From Pseudopithomyces maydicus (taxonomy: Eukaryota; Ascomycota; Dothideomycetes; Pleosporales; Didymosphaeriaceae): 64,000 nucleotides of DNA. The DNA lies in NCBI GenBank assembly GCA_026873275.1, contig JANTUC010000005.1, positions 806,001 to 870,000 on the forward strand, given 5' to 3'. The position numbers and the translations under genes were made by a program. Each line of letters begins with the position of its first letter. Within the stretch, counting starts at the first letter, position 1. The notes under the pieces were generated by a model. The model made no database searches. It was not told where the DNA came from and was given only the letters and a program-made list of their open reading frames with translations. This document shows, in pieces, positions 56,571-64,000 of the stretch.

Positions 56571-57524
56571 TCAGACAGTAAAGTCCTCCAACTCACCCTG
56601 CGTCCAGTCCCATAACCTCTTCGCCAGTTCATCATCCTTCGCCATCGCACTTGCGCCAGTCGCCGAGCCTACACCACCTGTAGCTATTCCCACGACATTG
56701 TTAGGCTCATAGTACTCGCCAGTCTTCAGGTCCTCTGCGACCGTGGTCCAGAGCTGATTCTTTGCACCGTTCTCAAGGGACACAGCTGCAATGGGAGACA
56801 TCCACATCAAGATCCTCTGAGCACAACTCGCCCCCGTCGCGCTCCCACCGAGCCCTGTCCCACCCACCAGTCCTGGATGTGCAGCCGCAAATTTGATATT
56901 GGGGTATTCCCTTGCAGCTTGTCTTGCCCAGAGGACGTTGGCGAGTTTACTCGATCCGTAGCGCTGGAAGGGACCCAGATGCTCGCATTTCGTCTTGAGA
57001 CTATCAAATTCGATGCCGTTTTTGCTCGTCATCTGGTGGCCCATGGAGGTCACCATCACGGCTCTGGGATCTGCGCCAGGGAGCTGGCTGGTTTTGTCGA
57101 GCAGTGGCATCAAGAGGCGCGCCAGCAGTGCGTGGCCCAGGTAGTTTACTCCGAACTGGACCTCGTATCCGTCCTGCGTCAGCCCTGGGGCACTCGCCAT
57201 GATTCCCGCGTTGAGCATCAGGATGTCTAGCCTATCTACTTCCTTGATCACTTGGGCAGCCGCATTTCGTACCGAGGCGAGCGAGGAAAGATCTAATTCG
57301 AGGAATTTGATAGGCACGGAGTTGGAGGGTCCGAGTTTCTGCTTGATTTCGTCGACGGCGGCTTGGGCTTTGGCTTGACTTCGGGCTGCCAGGTAGATGA
57401 GGGCTGGGTTATGGCGCGAATATTCTAGGACGCATTGTTTGCCGATGCCGATGTTGCCACCGGTCACGAGTATGATCTTTCCGTCGAGCTGTGGTATGTC
57501 GTGAATTGGATTGAAGGACACCAT
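56571..57524 (-). CDS. Short-chain dehydrogenase/reductase (retinol dehydrogenase-like)
   Basis: Intronless frame of 317 aa from ATG 57524. Classical SDR motifs are present. GKIILVTGGNIGIGKQCV gives the TGxxxGxG cofactor loop, and LARSQAKAQ with Arg after the second strand hints at NADP(H). LMLNAGIMASAPGLT is the NAG motif, MVTSMGHQ holds the catalytic Ser, and RYGSSKLANVLWARQ is YxxxK. AAHPGLV follows. Length and form match fungal proteins called retinol dehydrogenase/WW-domain oxidoreductase-like or LPOR-like SDRs, a large group with varied alcohol or ketone substrates. There is no signal peptide. It is divergent from UTP11; no functional link is evident. Confidence 0.88.
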   Translation of the reverse strand: MVSFNPIHDIPQLDGKIILVTGGNIGIGKQCVLEYSRHNPALIYLAARSQAKAQAAVDEIKQKLGPSNSVPIKFLELDLSSLASVRNAAAQVIKEVDRLDILMLNAGIMASAPGLTQDGYEVQFGVNYLGHALLARLLMPLLDKTSQLPGADPRAVMVTSMGHQMTSKNGIEFDSLKTKCEHLGPFQRYGSSKLANVLWARQAAREYPNIKFAAAHPGLVGGTGLGGSATGASCAQRILMWMSPIAAVSLENGAKNQLWTTVAEDLKTGEYYEPNNVVGIATGGVGSATGASAMAKDDELAKRLWDWTQGELEDFTV

Positions 57525-58068
57525 GGCTCGATAATAACGGTATGAATGTGGACCAATTGACACAGTAGGTTTTCGGTGTTGTCAAGGCTGCAGGGCTCAG
57601 AACAAAATAGTGAGGTGTAAATCGATGTATAAGGATGGCGATACAACAGGCTGATGAATGATTGTTATATATCAATTGTTCCATCACATATCGGCTCTTT
57701 CATACCCCGACGGACATGAAAGCTTCGAGTTCATGACATGCCGATTCGTTCGACCGAGCGGAATTCCACTTTTCGGACGAAAGTGTTAACATGGGGGAGT
57801 TGCGGCGAGACGGAAACAACACAAGGCCTGCGGGGATAAGTTTTTTAACCCACTGTTTTCACCTAAATACCATAGTATTATTTTGGTCAACAAGATCGAG
57901 AATTGAAGGAGTGGAGGTTCGAAGTAACCACACAGGCATACACAGGGAAGATTATGTAAGCTGTTCCCTGTCGGCGCTAACCAAAGACGCCTTATCGAAT
58001 ATCTAAATTTCTCAAAAGTTAGCTACCCTTCCACCATCACTCTGCGAACGCACCAACATACCGCCAAC
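57525..58068. promoter_or_regulatory. Divergent promoter region, SDR / UTP11
   Basis: 544 bases between divergent start codons. No repeat or gene was recognised. Confidence 0.5.
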
Positions 58069-58951
58069 ATGTCTTCCATGCGTAATGCCGTGCAGCGGCG
58101 TAACCACAAAGAGCGCGCGCAGCCCGAGGAGCGTAAAAAATGGGGTCTTCTCGAAAAGCGCAAGGTCAGTTGCATCTAAACACTAAGCTATCCGCAACTT
58201 GCAAGGCTCATACTGATACTATGTGTAGGACTACAAGCTCCGCGCTCACGATCACAAAGCCAAACAGGCTCGGTTGAAGATCTTGAAGGAGAAAGCTACC
58301 GAGCGCAATCCCGATGAGTTCTCATTTGGCATGATGAACAGCACAGTCGACAAAGCCGGCAGAAAGGTCACCGATCGAGGGAATAAGAGTTTGAATATGG
58401 ACGTGGTCAAGTTATTGAAGACGCAGGATGCGGGGTATATTCGGACCATGCTGCAGATGGTGCGAAAAGAGCGACAAGATCTGGAACGCAGATTAGTGCT
58501 GGAAGATGAAGATGTCATGGTTTTGAAAGACGGAGAAGATGGCAAAAAGGGGAAGCACACGGTTTATGTGGGGAAGAAGGAGGAACAAGAAAATTTCGAT
58601 GACGGTGAGTGGTTTGGCAACGGAGGCGAAATGCCTGGAAGGGCTGGGCCTGAGCAAGAATGGGTGGATGATGAGGATGACGACGAGCAAAAGCTGAAGA
58701 AGAAGAAGAAGTTATCGAAGAAGCAGCAGGAGGCACAAGAACTTGCACAGAAAGAGCAGAGGGCTTTCATGAGTAAGAGGGAGCGAGCTCAGGCGAGGGC
58801 TGCTGCACACCTGGAGGCTGTCAAGAAGCGGGAACGCGATATGATGGCCGTTGAAGAGGAGCTGGAGATTCAGCGCGCGAAGATGCAAAATACCGTTGGT
58901 GGAGTCAACAAGAACGGTGTCAAGTTCAAGATCAGGGAGCGCAAGCGATGA
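58069..58951 (+). CDS. UTP11: U3 snoRNP / SSU processome protein Utp11
   Basis: Exons 58069..58164 and 58229..58951, with a 64-base intron, give 272 aa. The start is MSSMRNAVQRRNHKERAQPE, the UTP11 signature, followed by KWGLLEKRKDYKLRAHDHKA across the splice junction. ATERNPDEFSFGMMNS follows, then a coiled, highly charged middle and a basic end (NGVKFKIRERKR). Utp11 is a nucleolar component of the small-subunit processome needed for 18S rRNA maturation. Length equals the usual 250-275 aa. The stop is only 48 bases from that of the next, convergent, SDR gene, so the 3' UTRs must overlap. Confidence 0.96.
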
Positions 58952-58999
58952 GCAGTTTACAGTTCGAATTCAGCTGGCTTCACCTTCGAGCTACTTATG

Positions 59000-59788
59000 C
59001 TACAACCTCGCTGGCATCCTCATCGCACCGTCCAGCCGTATCACCGTCCCGTTCAACATGCCATTCTCAATCGAATCTCTGACTGTCCTTGCAAACTCCT
59101 GCGGTTGCCCCGCCCTCTTGGGAAATTCCATTGCGTTTTCCAGGCTCTGTTTAACTTTTGGCGACAACAGCTTTGTCATGTTCGACTCGAATAAGGCCGG
59201 CGCGATTGTGACCGCTCGAATGCCGTATTTGGACAGATCGCGGGCCAGCGGCAGTGTCAAGCTCGCCACGGCTCCCTTGCTCGCTGCATATGCGACCTGG
59301 CCCATCTGCCCATCGAAGGCAGCAGAGCTTGCTACCATGATTATAACGCCACGCTCGCCATCTGGACCAAGAGGTTGGTTGGTCGTCATTTGTGGCACTG
59401 CCTGCCTGATCAAATCCAGTGTACCCCGCAAGTTGATATTGAGCACAAAGTCGATACTCGATATCGGCAGCGGCTCATTCTTCTTGTCAATGATCAGGCC
59501 TGGAAGACCTACACCTGCACCTGCTACTACACCACCGACCGGCTTCCCTGTCTCCTTCACCCATGCGACCGTACCTTCGATTGCCGCCGCGATCGCGTCG
59601 GTGTCGGTGACATCTACTTCGAAGAATTTGGCGCGGGAGCCGAGCTCGGACACGATGCTTGAGCCGGAATCACTATTCAGGTCGAGGAGGGAGACGTAGG
59701 CGCCGTGGGCATGGAGGTCGCGGGCTGTTGCAAGGCCTAACCCAGAGGCGCCGCCTGAGATTATGAAAGTACGGTCCGCAATCTTCAT
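59000..59788 (-). CDS. Short-chain dehydrogenase, 3-hydroxyacyl-CoA dehydrogenase type-2-like
   Basis: Intronless frame of 262 aa from ATG 59788. SDR motifs are ISGGASGLGLATARDL (GxxxGxG), LLDLNSDSG with Asp after the second strand (NAD preference), GVVAGAGVG in the NAG position, VASSAAFDGQMGQVAYAASK (Ser and YxxxK) and TIAPALFESNMT. The MVASSAAFDGQ-GQ-AYAASKG pattern and the ALFESNM segment recall HSD17B10/ScsA-type dehydrogenases of fatty-acid and isoleucine breakdown. It ends in Ala-Arg-Leu, a possible but weaker PTS1 peroxisomal signal. A role in beta-oxidation-like metabolism is inferred. It is convergent with UTP11 and divergent from TMA23. Confidence 0.87.
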   Translation of the reverse strand: MKIADRTFIISGGASGLGLATARDLHAHGAYVSLLDLNSDSGSSIVSELGSRAKFFEVDVTDTDAIAAAIEGTVAWVKETGKPVGGVVAGAGVGLPGLIIDKKNEPLPISSIDFVLNINLRGTLDLIRQAVPQMTTNQPLGPDGERGVIIMVASSAAFDGQMGQVAYAASKGAVASLTLPLARDLSKYGIRAVTIAPALFESNMTKLLSPKVKQSLENAMEFPKRAGQPQEFARTVRDSIENGMLNGTVIRLDGAMRMPARL

Positions 59789-60158
59789 GGTGGTGGTGGG
59801 AAAGGATCCGGTATCTTAGATAGAATTAGGAAGCAAAGGTCCGACAATGGACTCTGTGTTCGATGCTTGTGCCTTTGCTTATGGCGTGAACTGGTGTGAG
59901 CGTAGAACGTGAGAACTGGTAGCTGGCATGTGCAAATAAATGAATCGAGAAGCATCAGCGGCGCGGAGGAAGCCAACCTCGGTAGTCCGCAGTGCCCACT
60001 CCCGATCAGGCCAGAGCCTGCATGTGTCCCTGCACCGCTCCCAAGAAAACACCCCACAATTTTTTTCCGCAACGCCAACTGCTGTTTCCCTTGCACGGAC
60101 GCATTTGCCCGCTACGCTCGTTACGCTCGTTTTTTTTCTGCTTTCCTTCCGTCTCACG
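59789..60158. promoter_or_regulatory. Divergent promoter region, SDR / TMA23
   Basis: 370 bases between divergent start codons. A direct repeat TACGCTCGT-TACGCTCGT leads into a T8 run just before the TMA23 start. No gene was recognised. Confidence 0.5.
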
Positions 60159-61364
60159 ATGAATGCGGAGGCTCTTTTGAAGAAGCACGGCTGGCGCGGT
60201 GCCGGCCATTCACTGGACACCTCCGGCCGTGGCATTAAAAAACCGCTGCTCATCTCGCACAAGCAAGACCAGAACGGGCTGGGCCACAAGAAGGCCGCAT
60301 GGAAGACGGATGACCAGTGGTGGATGCGCGCCTTTGACGAGAGCCTGCAGAACCTGGGATCTGGACAGACGAGCACGCTTGCGCAGGTGCAGCAGAAAGG
60401 CATCAATCGCGGAGGGCTGTATGGGTTCTTTGTTAGGGGCGAAGGGCTCATCGGCACTATTGGGAACGAGAGCGAGACGAGTACCGACACTGTGCCTTCT
60501 ACGGCTGGGTCAGAAGCGGCTACAACGAGTGGAGAACAGTCCGCGTCAAGCACACCGCCCACGTCTGCTTCTGCATCCGACAACGACGATAGCGACGTCC
60601 GTTCCAAACCATCGCACAAGGCGACGCTGAAGAAGCGCAAGCGAGCTACCGAGGACAGCGCGCCGGCATCAAAGAAGGTCAAGAAGGTCGATACACTTGC
60701 CAGAGACTCGGCTGCCGCGGGCCCAGTCACTGTAGTCACAAAAACACTTGGGACGGTTGGCGCAGAAGAGTGGGCACGTATCGTTGGCGTTACAAGCACC
60801 ATCGACAGACAAGTGAAGGATCAGACCAAAGCAAAGGAGAAGCAAGGCGCATATGGATTATACATATCTTCGAGCCAAGCGAAAGAGCAAAAGTACTTTG
60901 ATGATCCGCACAACCCGGGCAAGAAGCTTACGCAAAAGACCGCGAAGGACCAGCGTCGGAAGGCTATGCGCGTTGCACAGAAGGAGATGACGGTGGAGCT
61001 CGTTGCGGATGCTTTCCGCAATGGCAATCTACCAAATCACTTGAATTTGACGAAGAAGGAAATTGTTAAAAAATACTCCAAGGTTGAGAAAGACCTCGAG
61101 ACGATAAAAAAGGCATACGATGAGTCGAAGAGGCAGAAAGGGAAGAGCTCGGAAATGGAGCAGGCTCGAGCGGCGACACAAGGCGAACGCCAATCGATAA
61201 TTAATGCTCAGCTCACTCAGCTTTCGTCGGCGAAAAAAGCCACTTACGAAGCCCGTGCTGCCGAAAAGGGCCAATCGCTCGAGGACTATATTCTCCGCCG
61301 TGTCGAGAAGAATAGTGCGGCCAAGAAGGCAGCCGAGAAGACGGGGAAGGGGATCAAAAAATAG
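60159..61364 (+). CDS. TMA23: Nucleolar ribosome-biogenesis protein Tma23-like
   Basis: Intronless frame of 401 aa from ATG 60159. The N-terminus has the Tma23 pattern: a G-patch-like start (ALLKKHGWRGAGHSLD), then GRGIKKPLLISHKQDQNGLG and DQWWMRAFDESLQNL. Next come an acidic Ser/Thr-rich linker, a nuclear/nucleolar basic cluster (KKRKRATED onward) and a Lys-rich helical C-terminus ending KKAAEKTGKGIKK. Yeast Tma23 (about 210 aa) associates with ribosomes and early 40S assembly in the nucleolus. The mould version is about twice as long because of the linker and C-terminal helices. An in-frame extension upstream of this ATG lacks conserved sequence. Confidence 0.88.
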   Translation: MNAEALLKKHGWRGAGHSLDTSGRGIKKPLLISHKQDQNGLGHKKAAWKTDDQWWMRAFDESLQNLGSGQTSTLAQVQQKGINRGGLYGFFVRGEGLIGTIGNESETSTDTVPSTAGSEAATTSGEQSASSTPPTSASASDNDDSDVRSKPSHKATLKKRKRATEDSAPASKKVKKVDTLARDSAAAGPVTVVTKTLGTVGAEEWARIVGVTSTIDRQVKDQTKAKEKQGAYGLYISSSQAKEQKYFDDPHNPGKKLTQKTAKDQRRKAMRVAQKEMTVELVADAFRNGNLPNHLNLTKKEIVKKYSKVEKDLETIKKAYDESKRQKGKSSEMEQARAATQGERQSIINAQLTQLSSAKKATYEARAAEKGQSLEDYILRRVEKNSAAKKAAEKTGKGIKK

Positions 61365-62869
61365 TGGCCTTGGTTTTCAAATGCTAGATGTGCCATTGAG
61401 CGAGCTTTCAAGAAAAGTCTTATCCGGTCCGATTTCTCTGTCCAGCATGACCTTTGCATTAAGGATCTTCCTGGGGCTGGGAGTGGAACCCGGCGCAAGT
61501 GGATGGAGCAGTAGCGCGACAAGCGTAGTAATCCATCCAGCAAGTCTATCGAAAAAGTACCAACTCGCGCCGAATACAAGACGGGAGATGTGACAATAAG
61601 GGCCAAGAAAAAGCTTACGAAGACCGGGTGGTGGAGAAGGGTACGATGAAGGGTGATGGGAGGGTTATGAGGGACGAGGCAAAGCATAGAGCACACGAGG
61701 GGAAACTAGACGGGAAGCGGGCGGGACGGATAAGGGTGGAGTCAGGATAACAAGCAGTATCTGACAATGCCTGCGGATAGGTAGAAATCGAGACGCAAGG
61801 CCAAGCTCGAGATGAGAGAACGAGGTAAACATGCGACCTGCAGCATGGCGAGGTATAGATAGTTAGCACCCTACTGTGTGCCACATGGGGAATGGCAAGT
61901 GCAATGCTAGCAACTGTTCATGGCCAGTGTTGTCTCCTGGAGAGTGAATGTTCCACGACCACGCAGCTCGAGTCGGGGCAACCATGGCGAGTCAACACAT
62001 TGATCGGCGGTCAGAGGCCGGGGGCAGAGCCTCCTGTTGTCGACCAAGATTGTCTCAGGTTACCATTGGGCTTCACGAGTGCACACGAAGGCCGTCCTTG
62101 CCCAGCTTGCAGCCCAAGAGCGTCGCCAACCGGGTGGTGAGCAACATGGCGGTGGGGCGACTGCGGGCGGTTGGACTGGCAAAGGAGCATCTTGTACTGT
62201 ACACGAGGCTGCGGTGTGCAGCGTTCCTTGAAACCACGATGCGATTTGGAAATCCGATCCCCTGGCCATGGCGGCCGGAGTTGGAGCAGAGGAACTAGTG
62301 GGACAAGATTTGAGGCGGCGCGGAGACTGAGCAGGCGTCGGCGCTGAGCTCGGTGACGCGATAGAGCAATCATGCAACGCCCACCGGCCATGCACCACAT
62401 ACGTACGTACATTGCCTGGGCTCGGGAGTAGCGAGCTGCAGGTCGGCACAGAGGGCAAGGCTGCATCGTCTGGAGCCTCGTGCATCGCTTGCGTCCCTGA
62501 GCCCGTCTGGGTTCTCGGGCCCCAGGTCGGCGGCCCGCTCAAAGGCAGCCACCCCGAGCATCTCTGCTCTCCCCCGCCCAACTCTCCGCTCCTCTCGTGA
62601 CTCTCGGGACGCCCCGTGGTGAAGAGCATAGTCAGTCGTGTGCGCTGCCGTGTCACCGCTCGTATATTTAGTGCATGACATGCGTCTCTGAAACGTGAGA
62701 AGCTAGCACGCACCTCGACCAGCCAAAGCCTGAGCCCGCTGCTCTACCTCTCCGCCCGACGCATTTCACTCTACCCTCCATGTCCGCCGTGTCTCAACTC
62801 TGGAGTATAATTCTCGTCTGCGATGCTGTGCGACCACAAAGCTGAGAGGTGACGCTTGCATGCCTGACC
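61365..62869. other. Intergenic, TMA23 / THG1
   Basis: About 1.5 kb, GC-rich toward the right, with many conflicting open frames and no family content. It presumably holds the TMA23 3' UTR and the THG1 promoter. A short ACGTACGTAC palindromic run lies near 62401-62410. Confidence 0.5.
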
Positions 62870-64000
62870 ATGGCCAATTCCAAGTGAGTGAAATTAAGCG
62901 CAGGCGCTCGTGGTCGCTTGCTTGTTAGGTCGACTCCAACCGAATGCCAGGACGGCCAGACTGACCAGCCGCTAGATACGAATACGTACGCTCCTTCGAG
63001 CAGCCCGACGGCCTCTTGCCAAACACCTTCATCGTAGTGCGCATCGATGGCCGAGGCTTCACCAAGTATTTCCCCCCGTTCCCCTCCAGACCCCATCTTC
63101 CCAACAGCCCTCTCCAAATCTTACCACCCTTTCCGCTTCGGGCACATGGGGCCCGCTCGGCCTTCTCTAGACTGCATACACGGTTGAAGAGAGGCGTTTC
63201 GAGAAGCGAGCGCCGATTACCCGACGTGTGCTGATATGTTCGCTACGCCAGACTCACGGCCAAGTACAAGTTCGAGAAGCCCAATGACCGGCGCGCGCTC
63301 GACTTGATGAATGTGGCGGCTGAGGCCGTCCTGAAAGAACTGCCGGACCTCGTGTTGGCTTACGGTCAGAGCGACGAATTCAGGTAGACTATCCTGTCCT
63401 CCGTTAGCCCTGGTCTGCTGGAGATTGCACTTCTGTGGCAAGACTACCATGACCAGCTGGCCTTTGTCGAGAGGCATGAAGAGCCCGTCCAGCTGATGGT
63501 GTGCACAGTTTCGTCTTCCACAAGGACTGCATGCTGTTTGAACGGCGAGCCAGGTACGCCATTCTGCAACACAGCTGCCAATATCCTTCATGCCCATGCG
63601 TCAACCCTTGCGCAATGTCGAGTAGCTAATGACGATTAGCAAGCTTGTGACGACCATTGTGTCGACCTTTACAGCAAATTATGTGCTTGGATGGGCCAAC
63701 TATTTTCCGGAAGCACCCCTGACCGCCCCTCTGCCTTCGTTTGACGGACGAGCAGTATGCTACCCCAGCGATACTAATTTAAGAGACTATCTGAGCTGGC
63801 GGCAAGCTGACTGTAAGTTCGCTACCACTGGTCCTGAGTGACTGTGCATATATATATATCCGATGCTATGATGCACCCCACGTCGGGCCTTCCGCAGCCT
63901 TAAACATGCGTCTTACTCCGCACAGGCCATATAAACAATCTGTACAATACCACTTTCTGGACTCTTGTTCTGAAAGGTGGATTGGAAAATCGAGCTGCTG
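62870..64000 (+). CDS. THG1: tRNA(His) guanylyltransferase Thg1, 5' part (runs off the window)
   Basis: Exons visible: 62870..62883, 62976..63065, 63252..63383, 63509..63553, 63640..63812 and 63926 to the edge. Introns are 92, 186, 125, 86 and 113 bases. Coding runs to the edge at about residue 176 of roughly 270-300. The start reads MANSKYEYVRSFEQPDGLLP. The catalytic pieces are NTFIVVRIDGRGFTK (metal-binding Asp), the KPNDRRALDLMN loop, and AYGQSDEFSFVFHKD with the second metal-binding Asp, split by introns. CMLFERRASKLVTTIVSTF and CHINNLYNTTFW follow. Thg1 adds the essential G-1 to the 5' end of tRNA-His by 3'-5' polymerisation, in nucleus or cytosol. All phases agree across the five junctions. 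Confidence 0.95.

Noticed and set aside
60006..60158. Longer N-terminus for the TMA23-like protein from an upstream in-frame position
   Set aside because: The added residues are Ser/Arg-rich without conservation. The family starts at the G-patch-like block right after ATG 60159.

Overview
The window is a piece of a filamentous ascomycete (Pezizomycotina) nuclear genome. The signs are many GT-AG introns of about 46-60 bases with CTAAC/CTGAC-type branch sites, mostly conserved eukaryotic housekeeping genes on both strands, and families typical of moulds (fungal rhodopsin-like membrane proteins, a PPxY arrestin, a Dal5-type permease, a DUF7732-type protein). Gene content suggests Dothideomycetes, but that is an inference. 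I see no prokaryotic, viral, CRISPR, rRNA or convincing tRNA features.

Layout. 0.4-5.3 kb: a kelch/BTB protein and the APC/C activator Cdc20, divergently transcribed. 5.3-16.9 kb: a long gene-poor stretch with one plausible small Cys/His-rich gene. 16.9-20.0 kb: a glycine-rich DUF7732-type secreted protein and a seven-helix rhodopsin-like protein. 21.1-31.9 kb: PET117 and V-ATPase subunit G from a shared promoter, a TGL2-like mitochondrial lipase, an arrestin-like adaptor, an F-box protein and a peroxisomal SCP2-type lipid carrier. 33.3-44.2 kb: an accessory-looking block with an NmrA-like protein, a Dal5-type permease, an amidase, an SGNH hydrolase and a second, frameshifted MFS transporter. 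44.5-64 kb: a secreted metallophosphoesterase, TAF9, CMC1, an FN3/coiled-coil membrane protein, lipin/PAH1, two short-chain dehydrogenases, UTP11, TMA23 and the 5' part of THG1, cut by the right edge.

Functional themes. Lipid metabolism recurs: lipase, SCP2 carrier ending in AKL, lipin, and a dehydrogenase ending in ARL. So do cytochrome oxidase assembly (PET117, CMC1) and ribosome/tRNA biogenesis (UTP11, TMA23, THG1). The permease-amidase pair with a GATA motif between them suggests uptake and hydrolysis of an amide as nitrogen source.

The most unusual feature is the exon structure of the lipase at 23.3-24.8 kb. The only reading that keeps the conserved protein intact needs micro-exons of 8, 10 and 2 bases. 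The 10- and 2-base exons together encode the nucleophile elbow, and skipping both would be in frame and would delete the catalytic serine. V-ATPase subunit G nearby also has a start codon alone on its first coding exon and a 9-base micro-exon. Exon boundaries were derived by hand from splice signals, frame and family resemblance; no alignment or transcript data were available.
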